DNA of 64,000 nucleotides from Akkermansiaceae bacterium (GCA_015062055.1 SUVK01000002.1:1-64000), one strand, 5' to 3'; positions 1-9,525 are shown, numbered from the stretch's first letter. A program made the numbers and translations. Notes: a model not told the origin generated them from the letters alone.

Positions 1-124
1 TCCTTCCCCCTATCCCCCCATCCTGCTAGGGCAGTTTGGGCTCCTATGGAGACTTTTTGGGCGGGCTTTCGGTGTCGCATTTGATTTTACAACTTGCATA
101 AAACAATTTTTTGTGAAATAAAGC

Positions 125-153
125 TTGCGGTGCAGGCGTTTTTCTGATATGAT
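125..153 (+). promoter_or_regulatory. Promoter of the tRNA-Arg gene
   Basis: TTGCGG (125-130) and TATGAT (148-153) are separated by 17 nt, and the -10 ends 14 nt before the mature tRNA 5' end, which fits a short 5' leader removed by RNase P. Bases 1-124 hold nothing else I can support; they begin with C-rich runs and include an AT-rich stretch around 85-122. Confidence 0.7.
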
Positions 154-167
154 GCCCGCGCTTCGCT

Positions 168-240
168 GCTTCGGTAGCTCAGCTGGATAGAGCACGAGCC
201 TTCTAAGCTTGGGGTCCCGCGTTCGAGTCGCGGCCGAAGC
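168..240 (+). tRNA. tRNA-Arg (anticodon UCU)
   Basis: A complete cloverleaf can be folded. The acceptor stem GCTTCGG (168-174) pairs with CCGAAGC (234-240). The D arm is GCTC/GAGC, the anticodon stem is CGAGC/GCTTG with a 7-nt loop CTTCTAA, and the T arm contains GTTCGAGTC. The anticodon TCT lies at 202-204 and reads AGA (and AGG) arginine codons. CCA is not encoded, so the 3' end must be added by CCA-transferase. A rho-independent terminator follows directly. Confidence 0.96.
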
Positions 241-248
241 GCTGCACA

Positions 249-289
249 ACGCCTCTGATTCACCTAGTTGAGTCAGAGGCGTGTTTTTT
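249..289 (+). terminator. Rho-independent terminator of tRNA-Arg
   Basis: ACGCCTCTGA (249-258) pairs perfectly with TCAGAGGCGT (273-282) around a 14-nt loop, followed by a T run to 289. The -35 element of the next gene begins at 291, immediately after the T run. Confidence 0.92.
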
Positions 290-290
290 C

Positions 291-319
291 TTTACAGCGA
301 GCGGGCATGGTAGTATACT
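291..319 (+). promoter_or_regulatory. Promoter of the transglutaminase-like gene
   Basis: TTTACA (291-296), 17-nt spacer, TATACT (314-319). The -10 ends 6 nt before the ATG at 326, so the transcript should start at or next to the initiation codon. Confidence 0.75.
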
Positions 320-325
320 GAGCGC

Positions 326-1450
326 ATGAGGAAGCTTTTTGTATCATTGTTAGGTATATCGTTAGTTACGGTGACAGAGGTAGGGTGCCAAGTGCGTTAT
401 ATGTTGCCGTCTATGATCCCGGTTACCCAAAAGGCTCCTGTAAATAAGATACCCACGTCTTCTCTAAAGGCTACTACGGTTACAAGCAGGGCTCAGGCTA
501 TTAACCATTGCCGCAAACAGCTGCGCAGTGTTGTAGATAGCTTTGCTATTGATGTTAAGTATGGTAAAGCTGCTACTGAGATGGATGTTCTTGCATCTGA
601 CATGTTGGATTCCGGTCTCGCAATATCCATGGAGATGGAATGCAACGGCAACCGTATCGTTTTTATCCCGCAGTATTCCGATTGTGTATTGATGCTGCGT
701 GCGCATAAGCACCCCTCTTTCCGCGCTACATTGACGCCTCCGATGAGTGCGGCCTTAAAGAAAGCACAGCGTATTGTGGCCCAGGTTTCTCTTACCAATT
801 ATACAGACTATTCCAAGGCGGTTGCATTGCATGACTACCTGATACGAAATGCTCGTTACGACTCGCGATTGGGTAATGCCGCAAGGGGCGATGCTACTAC
901 TAAATTATTGCTGGAAGGTGTTGCCATGTGCGATGGTTACGCTCATACCTATGGGCTCTTGCTCAGTATTGCCGGTATTGAAAACCGATTCATCATCGGT
1001 AGAGCAGATGGTGTGGAACACATTTGGAACTTAGTCAAGTTTAATCAAAAATGGACTCATATTGACGTGACCTATGATGACCCGAAACCCGATATGCCCG
1101 GGCGCGTGCTGCATGCCTATTTCGGCTTGTCCGATGCTCGCATATCGTCTAATCATCAATGGAACAAAAAGCTGTTTCCCAGAGCTTCCTCCGAGAACTT
1201 TTTCCATCCGGTTCACGAGAATCACCGTTTCGCGACTGTTCGAGATATGCTTAATTGGGCTGACCGAAACCGAAAAGGTCGCACATGGAGCGTAACTGTT
1301 TATATTGACGAAGTTGCTGCGGTAAAGTCGGATTCTGCCGTACAGGCTAAATTAGAGTCTACTGCTCATAGCTTGGGCATAGATATTTTGAAGAATGTTG
1401 CATTAGACCCTGCTGTTCCCGGCGCAATCTACTGTACGTTCAAGAATTAA
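326..1450 (+). CDS. Secreted transglutaminase-like cysteine protease domain protein
   Basis: A 374-residue protein with an N-terminal hydrophobic signal ending near Cys21 (context EVGC). It could be a lipoprotein, although the lipobox is not canonical. The central domain has the Transglut_core triad: Cys202 in AMCDGYAH, His242 in EHIWN and Asp257 in HIDVTYDDP. Bacterial members of this superfamily often act as peptidases or amide-modifying enzymes at the envelope; the substrate here cannot be told. The C-terminal 90 residues match nothing I know. It is a single-gene unit with its own promoter ending 6 nt before the ATG, and it converges on the SGNH hydrolase gene 26 nt downstream. The triad is clear; the biological role is open. 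Confidence 0.82.
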   Translation: MRKLFVSLLGISLVTVTEVGCQVRYMLPSMIPVTQKAPVNKIPTSSLKATTVTSRAQAINHCRKQLRSVVDSFAIDVKYGKAATEMDVLASDMLDSGLAISMEMECNGNRIVFIPQYSDCVLMLRAHKHPSFRATLTPPMSAALKKAQRIVAQVSLTNYTDYSKAVALHDYLIRNARYDSRLGNAARGDATTKLLLEGVAMCDGYAHTYGLLLSIAGIENRFIIGRADGVEHIWNLVKFNQKWTHIDVTYDDPKPDMPGRVLHAYFGLSDARISSNHQWNKKLFPRASSENFFHPVHENHRFATVRDMLNWADRNRKGRTWSVTVYIDEVAAVKSDSAVQAKLESTAHSLGIDILKNVALDPAVPGAIYCTFKN

Positions 1451-1476
1451 ATGCGCCACCGCGGTTGAGCCGAATT

Positions 1477-2277
1477 TCAGCGGAGGGGCAGTTGCAAGGT
1501 TGGGCTGTGACCCGGGGTAAGCCCCAGACTCTGAGCCAGAGTTCGGGCCATGAGTCGGTGCCCGAATCCGTTGGGGTGCAGGTTGTCATTCATTAGCTCT
1601 GCCGGGGCCGGTACTGCCTGTCGGGGAAGGGTGGCCGAGGCTCCGGGGGTGCCTGCGTAGTCTTCCCATGCGGCTGTGTGGTCAACGAGAAGAACCTGCT
1701 GGTCCTCCGCGGTCTCGCGCACGGCGGCCGCGTAATCCGGGCGGTAGGGTTCGGCCTTCAGTGTAAGGCCGGGAGTTTGCAGTACTGGGATTGCGCCTTG
1801 AGCACGGACAAGGGTAATAATCTGCGTCAAATCTGCTCGGAAATCGTCAAGACTGCGTCCGCGGGTTCCGTCATTAATGCCGAAGTTAATGAAGACCACG
1901 TGCGGACGGAACTGTTGAAGGCGCCATGCTGCATGGCTCAGGAATCCGGCGGCTGTTTCTCCGCTAACCGCAGTGTTGATGACGATATCATTGGTTCTGC
2001 GCACACCCCGCACGGGCATGATTTCCCATTTGACGATTTCCATCCAGTGCTCCGGGAAACTGCGGTAGCCGTGTGTATGCAGACATCCGTGCGTAATGCT
2101 GTCGCCGACAAATAACCACAGTATAGGGGTTTCTTTGTTGCCCACCAATTCGTGCAGGCGCGCATAATCCGGCAGAGCGGCATTTCGAGCCTGTACGTCA
2201 TCGGAGGAGTCTGCCGGAGATACACTGATACTCAGGAAGGCCAGTAAGACTATCAACAGATGCCGGAGCTTAATCAT
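1477..2277 (-). CDS. Secreted SGNH/GDSL-family hydrolase
   Basis: 266 residues with an N-terminal signal peptide (hydrophobic residues about 5-20). Block I is VGDSITHG with the nucleophile Ser, block III is NFGINDG, and block V is DNLHPNG, giving the catalytic Asp and His in the DxxH arrangement. This is the fold of lipases, acetylxylan esterases and carbohydrate deacetylases. A secreted enzyme removing acetyl or acyl groups from glycans is plausible, but the substrate is not visible in the sequence. It has its own promoter, facing away from lepA. Confidence 0.85.
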   Translation of the reverse strand: MIKLRHLLIVLLAFLSISVSPADSSDDVQARNAALPDYARLHELVGNKETPILWLFVGDSITHGCLHTHGYRSFPEHWMEIVKWEIMPVRGVRRTNDIVINTAVSGETAAGFLSHAAWRLQQFRPHVVFINFGINDGTRGRSLDDFRADLTQIITLVRAQGAIPVLQTPGLTLKAEPYRPDYAAAVRETAEDQQVLLVDHTAAWEDYAGTPGASATLPRQAVPAPAELMNDNLHPNGFGHRLMARTLAQSLGLTPGHSPTLQLPLR

Positions 2278-2311
2278 AGTATTTCGTTTTTATTTACTGT
2301 GAGTATAGCAG

Positions 2312-2339
2312 CTACGTCACGTAAGTCAAGCCTGATATT
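2312..2339 (-). promoter_or_regulatory. Promoter of the SGNH hydrolase gene
   Basis: On the minus strand TTGACT (2334-2339), 16-nt spacer, TATACT (2312-2317). The -10 lies 34 nt from the ATG at 2277, so this gene has a leader of roughly 27 nt, unlike most genes in the window. Confidence 0.7.
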
Positions 2340-2428
2340 GTTTTCGCCGTGGCGGATTGATACCGATGGACGACAATGGGGTATGACACTACTCTGAGTC
2401 GGTTGCTTTGTCGCATAATTCTTTTGGC

Positions 2429-2457
2429 TTGACAAATGATACAAACGCGCGTATAGT
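2429..2457 (+). promoter_or_regulatory. Promoter of lepA
   Basis: Perfect -35 TTGACA (2429-2434), 17-nt spacer, TATAGT (2452-2457). Nine bases separate the -10 from the ATG at 2467, which predicts a leaderless or nearly leaderless transcript. Confidence 0.85.
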
Positions 2458-2466
2458 TTCGCGCGC

Positions 2467-4272
2467 ATGGCCACGGATATTCGATTCAAGAGAAATTTCT
2501 CCATTATTGCCCACATCGACCACGGTAAGACAACGCTGTCTGACCGCTTGCTTGAGTTTACCAACACCATAGGCGAGCGTGATAAGCAAGACCAATTGCT
2601 TGATGCCATGGATTTGGAGAGAGAGAAGGGGATTACCATCAAATCTCACCCCGTTACCATGAGCTATAAGGCAAAAGATGGTAATACCTACGACCTTAAT
2701 CTTCTGGATACACCCGGCCACGTAGACTTTTCTTACGAGGTGTCACGTTCTCTTGCTGCATGTGATGGTGCCGTGTTGATTGTTGACGCAGCTCAAGGCG
2801 TAGAGGCTCAAACCCTTGCCAATATGCACCTGGCGCTTGACCAACAGCTCGAAATCATTCCCGTTGTTAATAAAATTGACCTCCCCAGTGCCAATTTACC
2901 CAAGGTATACAAACAACTTGAGGATGTCGTTTGCATACCTCATGAAGAGGCTATACTTTGCTCTGCCAAAGCCGGTATCGGTATTGAGGATGTGCTCGAG
3001 GCTATTGTACAGCGAGTACCTGCGCCTCAAGCTGCCGAAGACGACTGCCTGCGTGCGCTTGTGTTCGACTCCGTGTATGATGCCTATCGTGGCGTGGTTT
3101 CTTATGTGCGACTGGTCAGTGGCACAGTGTCTCGCGGCATGAAGGTGAAGCTCTTTGCTACCGATGAAACCTACGAGGTGAAAGAAGTCGGTATCTTTAC
3201 CCCGAAAATGCAGGCTACAGAGCAGCTTGAAACCGGTGATGTAGGCTATATCATTGCCAACATGAAATCTGCTGCCGATGTCAAGATTGGTGATACCTAC
3301 ACGAATCTCCAGAATCCCTGCCCGGAGCCATTGCCCGGGTTCAAAGAGATTCGCCCTATGGTGTTTTCGGGGATTTACCCGGTAGATTCCTCTGACTACG
3401 AGGCTCTTAAAGCAGCAATGGCAAAGTTGCAGATTAACGATGCCGCTTTTACCTACATGGGGGAAAGCTCTGTGGCCTTGGGCTTCGGTTTCCGTTGCGG
3501 TTTCTTGGGGCTGCTGCATATGGAGATTATCCAAGAGCGTTTGCGCAGAGAATTTAACATGGATGTTATCTCCACTTATCCCTCCGTTATTTACGAGGTG
3601 ACAAAGACGGACGGCACCGAAATGTTGGTAGATAACCCCAGTATTCTGCCCGACCCGCAAGAGATTCAAGAGATACGCGAGCCTATCGTGAAAGTGTTCG
3701 TGATGATACCGGCTGATTACATCGGCGATATTATGCGCATCGTGATGGAAAAACGAGGAGAAGTTATCCATACCGAAACGATTGATGATACTCGCGTGAT
3801 GCTTACCTGCCGTATACCTATGGCTGAGATTTTGGTAGATTTTAATGACAAGCTTAAATCGACAACACGCGGTTATGGCTCTATGGACTATGAGTATGAT
3901 GGCTACCAAGCAGCCAAATTGGTCAAGATGGATATGATGATAGCCGGTGAGCCGGTAGATGCTTTCTCTATGATTGTACACCGCGAGCGCGCTGAGTCTC
4001 AAGGCCGCGAGATTGCGCTTAAGCTTAAGGATGTGATACCAAGACAACTTTTCACCGTGGCTATTCAGGCCTGTATAGGCGGCAAAATTATTGCCCGCGA
4101 GAGTATATCGGCCATGCGTAAAAACGTAACTGCTAAGTGTTATGGTGGTGACGTTACCCGTAAGCGCAAGTTGCTTGAGAAGCAGAAAGAAGGTAAAAAG
4201 CGCATGAAGTCAATCGGCCGCGTGAACATCCCGCAAGAAGCCTTCATTAACGTGCTCAAGACGGGGGATTGA
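2467..4272 (+). CDS. lepA: Elongation factor 4 (LepA), ribosome-associated GTPase
   Basis: 601 residues, the normal LepA length. It starts with the translational GTPase G1 loop AHIDHGKTT, then G3 DTPGHVDF and G4 NKID. The C-terminal domain specific to LepA is present ([17 protein letters not shown], then [11 protein letters not shown]). LepA binds the ribosome and affects elongation and ribosome biogenesis under ionic or other stress. The gene stands alone, transcribed towards recF, and shares a bidirectional terminator with it. Confidence 0.98.
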   Translation: MATDIRFKRNFSIIAHIDHGKTTLSDRLLEFTNTIGERDKQDQLLDAMDLEREKGITIKSHPVTMSYKAKDGNTYDLNLLDTPGHVDFSYEVSRSLAACDGAVLIVDAAQGVEAQTLANMHLALDQQLEIIPVVNKIDLPSANLPKVYKQLEDVVCIPHEEAILCSAKAGIGIEDVLEAIVQRVPAPQAAEDDCLRALVFDSVYDAYRGVVSYVRLVSGTVSRGMKVKLFATDETYEVKEVGIFTPKMQATEQLETGDVGYIIANMKSAADVKIGDTYTNLQNPCPEPLPGFKEIRPMVFSGIYPVDSSDYEALKAAMAKLQINDAAFTYMGESSVALGFGFRCGFLGLLHMEIIQERLRREFNMDVISTYPSVIYEVTKTDGTEMLVDNPSILPDPQEIQEIREPIVKVFVMIPADYIGDIMRIVMEKRGEVIHTETIDDTRVMLTCRIPMAEILVDFNDKLKSTTRGYGSMDYEYDGYQAAKLVKMDMMIAGEPVDAFSMIVHRERAESQGREIALKLKDVIPRQLFTVAIQACIGGKIIARESISAMRKNVTAKCYGGDVTRKRKLLEKQKEGKKRMKSIGRVNIPQEAFINVLKTGD

Positions 4273-4295
4273 TTCGCCTCGTACGTTATCCTCAC

Positions 4296-4334
4296 AAAAG
4301 CAGCCCGCTGCCCCATCGGTAACGGGCTGCTTTT
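4296..4334. terminator. Bidirectional terminator between lepA and recF
   Basis: AAAAGCAGCCCG (4296-4307) pairs perfectly with CGGGCTGCTTTT (4323-4334), 12 bp with flanking A and T runs, so it can act on both strands between the convergent genes. Confidence 0.92.
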
Positions 4335-4338
4335 ATGA

Positions 4339-5391
4339 TTAGTTTGAAATGGTTGAGTTATTGATGCGCAATAACGGCAAGGGTGCCGGGGTGTCTTGTA
4401 ACCAGTCCGTGTGGGTTGTGGTGATGAAAATCTGCGAGTCGGCGGGCAGGCTGGTCAGTAATGCGCGTCGGCGTGTGGGGTCAAGCTCTCCGAAGATATC
4501 ATCTATCAACAGGGTGGGGGCATGGCCGGTTTGAACTTGTAACAGCCCGGATTGCGCCAATACTAATGCTGTGGCGAGTGTGCGTTGCTGTCCCTCCGAT
4601 GCAAATTCTGCGGCCGAACGACCGCTGATATCGAGGGTAAAATCATCGCGGTGGGGACCTATGGTGGTAAAGCCCGCCCTCAAATCAGCCTCGAGCGAAT
4701 CTTGGAATGCAACTTCCAGCGGGGTCGTGGTAGATGGCCGATAGGTAATGGTGATGATTTCTTGCCCACCGGAGATGTCAGAATGCAGCCTGCATATGTG
4801 GGGACGCAGCAGCTCGAGCAAGCGGGCTCGCATACGGCAGAGTATTTCTCCATTGCGAGCTAATATCGCAGCATAGCTGCGTAGGGTTGCCTCGGTGTGT
4901 CGCGGATTCCTCAGTAATAAGTTGCGAGATTTTAAGGCTTTGCGGTATTCCAACAATGCCGGCCTGTATGCCGGGTGCCATTGTGACCCCAAAAAGTCTA
5001 AATAAGCGCGGCGGTCTTCGGCACTTCCGGTAACAAGCGCTATATCCGTGTTGCCTAACCAGACAACGGGACGCGCATCGGCAAGATAATCCGTATAATC
5101 GCGTCTGCCGGCTCCATTTACCAGCATGTTAAGCTTTTTTTGTTGCCATTGCAATCGGCGTGTCCCTTCATCTGTATCCAGAGAAATACCAAAATCATTT
5201 GCGCCGTGCGTTGCGAGACGCTCCATGCGTGTGGTGCGGGGGGAATGCAGGGTGAGTGCAAAGCAGATGGCTTCTAAAAGACTGGTTTTGCCCTGTGCGT
5301 TGCTGCCATATAGCAAGGCACCCTCAGCGGGAATTTCCCAGTTGAGGGTGGAGTAACAACGAAAGTTTCGCAGTCTCAGGGTAAGCAGCAT
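4339..5391 (-). CDS. recF: DNA replication/repair protein RecF
   Basis: 350 residues. It begins LRLRNFRCY, the typical RecF start. The Walker A motif is GSNAQGKTS near residue 30, the ABC signature is EGQQRTLA, and the Walker B region is LLIDDIFGELD. RecF is an SMC-like ATPase that helps load RecA at single-strand gaps through RecR and RecO. The gene is the last of a cmk-plsC-recF unit, starting 9 nt after the plsC stop. It is not next to dnaA and dnaN as in many bacteria. Confidence 0.95.
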   Translation of the reverse strand: MLLTLRLRNFRCYSTLNWEIPAEGALLYGSNAQGKTSLLEAICFALTLHSPRTTRMERLATHGANDFGISLDTDEGTRRLQWQQKKLNMLVNGAGRRDYTDYLADARPVVWLGNTDIALVTGSAEDRRAYLDFLGSQWHPAYRPALLEYRKALKSRNLLLRNPRHTEATLRSYAAILARNGEILCRMRARLLELLRPHICRLHSDISGGQEIITITYRPSTTTPLEVAFQDSLEADLRAGFTTIGPHRDDFTLDISGRSAAEFASEGQQRTLATALVLAQSGLLQVQTGHAPTLLIDDIFGELDPTRRRALLTSLPADSQIFITTTHTDWLQDTPAPLPLLRINNSTISN

Positions 5392-5400
5392 GCCGCTATA

Positions 5401-6039
5401 TCAGGGATGCGTGGGCAGGGCCCGTATGGCATCCATTATCTTTTGTCCCAACTTGAGGTGGCCTTCTCGCCCGCGCGGATGAAGCTCTTCTGCCGTGAAC
5501 TCGATGGGGTCTCCCACGCTGATGGAGATGGGGTGACAACGTACGCGAGAGCTGTGGATGGGCAGGGCATCGTAGGCGCCTTCAATTCTCAGCGGTTGTA
5601 CCGGGGTGCCTGCCAACTTGCTCAGAATAAGACCGATGCCGGGCATGGCGTCGTGAATCTCGCCATCGGGGCAACGAGCCCCCTCCGGGAAAATGACAAT
5701 GCTGCCACCGGCTTTTACATGGCGCAATACTTTAAGAATGCTGCCGGGGTCCGGGCGTTTTTGGTCAATGGGCAAAGCATTGCAAAGGGGCAACGCCCAT
5801 TTCATGAACCAGTGGTCAAATAGTGTTTTACGTGCCAAGAAGTGAACCGGATTTTCAAAAATGGTTGACAACAGAGGCGGGTCCAAAAAGCTTTGGTGGT
5901 TGCAAACGTAGATGCAGCCGGTGCCGTTGTCTATAAGCTTTTCGCGATTAATAAGCTTCAAATTGAACATTGACTTGCCGAGCCCTTTGAACAGGGTATG
6001 CCCCAGCAAGTAAACCGGATTCATGGATAATGTTGCCAT
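5401..6039 (-). CDS. plsC: 1-acyl-sn-glycerol-3-phosphate acyltransferase (PlsC family)
   Basis: 212 residues. The acyltransferase HX4D motif is NHQSFLDP and the substrate-binding motif is FPEGAR. The enzyme makes phosphatidic acid from lysophosphatidic acid at the inner membrane. It lies between cmk (36 nt upstream) and recF (9 nt downstream). The cmk-plsC adjacency is common in bacteria and supports the call, although members of the family can use other lysolipid acceptors. Confidence 0.88.
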   Translation of the reverse strand: MATLSMNPVYLLGHTLFKGLGKSMFNLKLINREKLIDNGTGCIYVCNHQSFLDPPLLSTIFENPVHFLARKTLFDHWFMKWALPLCNALPIDQKRPDPGSILKVLRHVKAGGSIVIFPEGARCPDGEIHDAMPGIGLILSKLAGTPVQPLRIEGAYDALPIHSSRVRCHPISISVGDPIEFTAEELHPRGREGHLKLGQKIMDAIRALPTHP

Positions 6040-6075
6040 AGTCTATAGGAGAGATAAATTGAATGATGTTGTGAA

Positions 6076-6714
6076 TCAAGCCATGCGGCTGCGAATATCT
6101 GCTGCAATTTTTGCAACAACTTGCTCGATGGTCATATCTGAGGTGTCTACCAACTGAGCATCTGCAGCCATGGTAAGGGGGGCACAGGCTCGTGCAGAGT
6201 CTTTGCGGTCGCGCTCGGCAATCGAGTCCGTAAGGCCTTGTGCGGCGCGGCGAGCTGCTCTCACTTCCTCGGATGCCGTTACAAAGTATTTATACGGAGT
6301 ATTCGGGAAAACAACGGTGCCGATATCGCGGCCCTCCATCACAACAGGTTCTGCGGTGTTGTATTCTCTCTGTTTTTCAACGAGCAGGGCGCGAACCTCG
6401 GGGATTGCGGCAATGGTAGATACGTTGTCGTTGGTAGATTGCAGGGTAAGCTCGTCGCCCAATACTTTACCGTTGCACATAACGGTAGATACCGAGCCAT
6501 TTTTGCCGAACGACAGGGGAATGCCGGCTAATGCGGATATAACAGCCTGAGTATCTGACGGGTCGATGCCTTGCTGCAAGACATACCAAGTAACGGCACG
6601 GTACATAGCCCCGGTGTTGATAAAGGTAAATCCTAACTCTTTGGCAATCAGTTTGGCTACAGTTGATTTACCGGACGCAGCGGGGCCGTCTATGGCAATG
6701 GCGGGAGGATTCAT
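6076..6714 (-). CDS. cmk: Cytidylate kinase
   Basis: 212 residues. It begins with AIDGPAASGKSTVAK, the Cmk P-loop, and contains GRDIGTVVFP and the LID arginines RRAAQ. It phosphorylates CMP and dCMP to the diphosphates. It heads a cmk-plsC-recF unit. Its -10 element TATAAT ends 8 nt before the ATG, so the message is predicted to be leaderless. Confidence 0.96.
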   Translation of the reverse strand: MNPPAIAIDGPAASGKSTVAKLIAKELGFTFINTGAMYRAVTWYVLQQGIDPSDTQAVISALAGIPLSFGKNGSVSTVMCNGKVLGDELTLQSTNDNVSTIAAIPEVRALLVEKQREYNTAEPVVMEGRDIGTVVFPNTPYKYFVTASEEVRAARRAAQGLTDSIAERDRKDSARACAPLTMAADAQLVDTSDMTIEQVVAKIAADIRSRMA

Positions 6715-6722
6715 ACGCGTGT

Positions 6723-6751
6723 ATTATACTCTTTACCGCTAGCCTTGTCGA
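6723..6751 (-). promoter_or_regulatory. Promoter of cmk-plsC-recF
   Basis: Minus strand TCGACA (6746-6751), 17-nt spacer, perfect TATAAT (6723-6728), ending 8 nt before the ATG. Confidence 0.8.
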
Positions 6752-6757
6752 GCAAAT

Positions 6758-8041
6758 TCACCGTCTCTTGCGCATAGAGGCAGGCAATATTTTGAGTTGC
6801 TCTCTATATTTAGCGATGGTTCGGCGGGCGAGGTGGATATTTTGCGCTTGTAGCAAAGCCTCAAGTTTTGCGTCAGAGAGCGGGTGGCTCGGGTCTTCGG
6901 CTGCGATAAACTCTCGGATTTTGTGTTTAGCTGCATCTGCCGAAACATCATCTGTTGATACGGCCGTCGAGAAAAATGAGCGCAGTTCGAATACACCGTA
7001 AGAGCATTTAAGATATTTACCCCGTACGGCACGCGAAATGGTAGAAACATGCAGCCCGGTGATTTGGGCAATCTCTTCCATTTTCAACGGGGCAAGAGCC
7101 GTTTGCGGATGGAAGAAAAAGGGGCGTTGTTTTTGCACGATAGCCGTTGCTACCGTAAGGATGGTGGTATTGCGATCTTGTAAAGCTCGTATCAATTCTC
7201 GACCTTCGCGAAAACACCGAGAGAGAAATTGCCTTACTTCTGGTTTGTCGGCATGTTGGGCCATCATGTCGCGGTATTCGGCAGATAATGCCAAGCGAGG
7301 GCTTTTATCTCGTGCGAGACTCACCTTGAGTTCTCCGTTATCTGCTTCTACAAGAATATCGGGTGTAATAATATTAAGCTCGGTGGGGGCGAATCCGCTA
7401 CCGGGGTCGGGGTTAAGTCTGGATAAGCGTCGAGCTGCCAGTTCTGCTGTTTTTTCGTCAATGTTAAGGGCTTTTGCTATTTTATCATAGCGGTGGCGCA
7501 CGGTATCTTCCCAATAATCCCGCAGCAGGAGCATGGATAAGCCTTTATCTTCACCGTTGCGGTGCAGCTGTAGTATCAGGCTTTCTCGCAAATCTTGCGC
7601 GCCAACCCCTGCCGGTTCGCAATCGCAAATAGCAAGCCTGGCTTGCTGAAATACTTTGTCGTTTAACCCGCATTCTTGTTGCACCGTAGCAAGCGGTTCT
7701 GCAAAAAAACCGTGTTCATTCAACCATGGGATGAGGTTCAAGGCTGCTTCTGCTGTTTTGGCAGGCAAGCCGCTGTGCCTGATTTGTTCTTCGAGATACT
7801 CACCGAGGGTTTGAGCAGCGCTCAGGCTCTCCATGGCAAATCGGCGGTATTCTTCATTGGGAGCCTCTGCCGTTTCGGTTTGTGGTTGAGCTTCTTCTAA
7901 AGCCGGGTTCGCCGCCAGTGCCTCCGAAATCAGTTCTTGTAATTCTGTATCATTAGCTTGCAGAACGCGCATAGAGAGCTGCATGGCAGGTGTTGCCACC
8001 ATGCTTTGTTTCATGCCCTGTATCATGCCCGTTGTGCTCAT
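6758..8041 (-). CDS. rpoN: RNA polymerase sigma-54 factor
   Basis: 427 residues from the start chosen here. The N-terminal glutamine/methionine-rich activator-interacting region (MIQGMKQSMVATPAMQLSM) is followed by the core-binding domain and the helix-turn-helix. The RpoN box ARRTIAKYRE sits near the C-terminus. The reading frame opens 13 codons further upstream at 8080, but that ATG overlaps the -35 of a promoter whose -10 (8052-8057) ends 10 nt before the ATG at 8041, so 8041 is preferred. No enhancer-binding activator is encoded in the window. Confidence 0.95.
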   Translation of the reverse strand: MSTTGMIQGMKQSMVATPAMQLSMRVLQANDTELQELISEALAANPALEEAQPQTETAEAPNEEYRRFAMESLSAAQTLGEYLEEQIRHSGLPAKTAEAALNLIPWLNEHGFFAEPLATVQQECGLNDKVFQQARLAICDCEPAGVGAQDLRESLILQLHRNGEDKGLSMLLLRDYWEDTVRHRYDKIAKALNIDEKTAELAARRLSRLNPDPGSGFAPTELNIITPDILVEADNGELKVSLARDKSPRLALSAEYRDMMAQHADKPEVRQFLSRCFREGRELIRALQDRNTTILTVATAIVQKQRPFFFHPQTALAPLKMEEIAQITGLHVSTISRAVRGKYLKCSYGVFELRSFFSTAVSTDDVSADAAKHKIREFIAAEDPSHPLSDAKLEALLQAQNIHLARRTIAKYREQLKILPASMRKRR

Positions 8042-8051
8042 GTGCCGGGGA

Positions 8052-8080
8052 AGTATAGCATTTATGTTGCGCAAAGACAA
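8052..8080 (-). promoter_or_regulatory. Promoter of rpoN
   Basis: Minus strand TTGTCT (8075-8080), 17-nt spacer, TATACT (8052-8057), 10 nt before the ATG at 8041. The site lies in the gap after the transporter gene and argues against the longer rpoN reading frame. Confidence 0.7.
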
Positions 8081-8088
8081 TCTATGAT

Positions 8089-9483
8089 TTATTCATACGT
8101 TACGATTATTTTTGCAACATCGGGCAATTGTGCTCGTAATCGTTTATTGATGGCGGAGATTCTCTCGTGGCTTTCTTGTACGTTGAGAGAAAACTCTGTG
8201 GGAATGGTGACGACACAGAGGCGATGGTCTCCCCGGCTGTAGAGGTTGATAGCGGTGGGCAGGGGGGCGCCTATAGAAATCATGGCGTGGCGCACCTTGT
8301 TTTCCCAATCTGCCGGTGCCGGTGTGCGGTATGCCGGCAATTCTCGTACATCGGGCTCTACATGCACCAGCACACTTTTGGCGTTCAATTTGCGTTGCAC
8401 TTCACTGCGAAATGCTTGTATGGCAACGTGCCACCCTTCGAGCTTGGCGTCTCCCGGTATTTCTAAATCCGTAAAGATAATCAAACCTTGCTCGGACTGC
8501 ATGAGTACCAGACCATGAACACCAAATCTGTGCGTGAGGGCTATGCGCCGTATCAAAAGTTCGGGGGTGTCATTCGGCTCGCTACCGGGTTGCATGTGAA
8601 CTATGGTTTCGGCTTCGGGGTAAGCTTCTGCGATGAGTTCTTCGATAGCATCGGCAATTTCATGGGCTGTGTCCACATGCAATTCTCGGGGCACGGCAAC
8701 TTCGATTTCGGTATACAACTTCATGCCTACCTCGCGCACTCGCATGCGGGTGACGGGGTAGGCCGGCATGCGGGTTTTCATTAACTCGCGTATTTTTTGA
8801 GCCGCTTCGGCATCGCACTTATCCATCAGGTTGTTAACGGCTTTTTGACCGAGCTCCCAACATATGTGCAATATCAAGATAACCACGCCTATAGAGGCCA
8901 AAACGTCAGCTCGTAACAAAATCCAATGCAGGGTGCTGCCCGATTCGGTGAATCCTACGCATGCCGCCCCGGTGATGCCCAGCAATACGGCAGCACTGCT
9001 CCAGATGTCGGACGCAAAATGTGCGGCATCTGCTTCGAGTGCTGCGCTTTTGGTTTCTTTGGCCACGCGTTTGAGCATGGCAGAGCGATTGATGTCTACC
9101 ACCAAAGATACGATAACAACCACAAATGCCCAGATGCTGGTTTCTACATGCAACGCGTCGGGATTATCGCTCAGCAATCGCTCCACTGCTTCTTTTATAA
9201 CCCACCCTGCCGTCAGCAACAAAAGCAACGTTTCTACCAGTGCCATCAGGTTTTCTACCTTGCCGTGCCCATATGGGTGCTCTTCATCTGCCGGCCTGGC
9301 TGCTATTTTTACCGCAATCAATGAGCCCAATGCTGCCAGTAAATCCAATGCACTGTGCAGCGCCTCCGATAATATACCCAGTGAGCCCGTAATAATCCCC
9401 ACTATGAATTTCAATATCGTGAGGAGGCCGCTCCATATCACGGAGGATACCGCTGCTATCGTCTTTTTTGTATCTGCTGTCAT
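8089..9483 (-). CDS. Cation diffusion facilitator family transporter
   Basis: 464 residues. The transmembrane domain has six predicted helices with the two metal-site HxxxD motifs, HSALD in TM2 and HFASD in TM5, and the HPYGHGK loop motif typical of the family. It exchanges Zn2+, Fe2+ or Mn2+ for protons across the inner membrane. A usual cytoplasmic CDF domain follows at about 210-290. The C-terminal 170 residues look like two more small ferredoxin-like cytoplasmic repeats, making this longer than the usual 300-residue protein. Metal specificity cannot be assigned. Confidence 0.9.
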   Translation of the reverse strand: MTADTKKTIAAVSSVIWSGLLTILKFIVGIITGSLGILSEALHSALDLLAALGSLIAVKIAARPADEEHPYGHGKVENLMALVETLLLLLTAGWVIKEAVERLLSDNPDALHVETSIWAFVVVIVSLVVDINRSAMLKRVAKETKSAALEADAAHFASDIWSSAAVLLGITGAACVGFTESGSTLHWILLRADVLASIGVVILILHICWELGQKAVNNLMDKCDAEAAQKIRELMKTRMPAYPVTRMRVREVGMKLYTEIEVAVPRELHVDTAHEIADAIEELIAEAYPEAETIVHMQPGSEPNDTPELLIRRIALTHRFGVHGLVLMQSEQGLIIFTDLEIPGDAKLEGWHVAIQAFRSEVQRKLNAKSVLVHVEPDVRELPAYRTPAPADWENKVRHAMISIGAPLPTAINLYSRGDHRLCVVTIPTEFSLNVQESHERISAINKRLRAQLPDVAKIIVTYE

Positions 9484-9495
9484 TTGTGAAGAATC

Positions 9496-9525
9496 ATTCT
9501 AACATGAGTCGCAAAATTTAGTCAA
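9496..9525 (-). promoter_or_regulatory. Promoter of the cation-efflux gene
   Basis: Minus strand TTGACT (9520-9525), 18-nt spacer, TAGAAT (9496-9501), 12 nt before the ATG at 9483. Confidence 0.65.

Noticed and set aside
10..249. A 79-codon open frame on the minus strand over the tRNA-Arg gene
   Set aside because: It is antisense to a tRNA with a perfect cloverleaf, has no promoter or ribosome site and a composition unlike real proteins here.
2896..4047. A 383-codon minus-strand frame opposite lepA
   Set aside because: It mirrors the codon structure of a well-conserved gene on the other strand, is rich in His and Tyr as antisense frames are, and contains no known motif.
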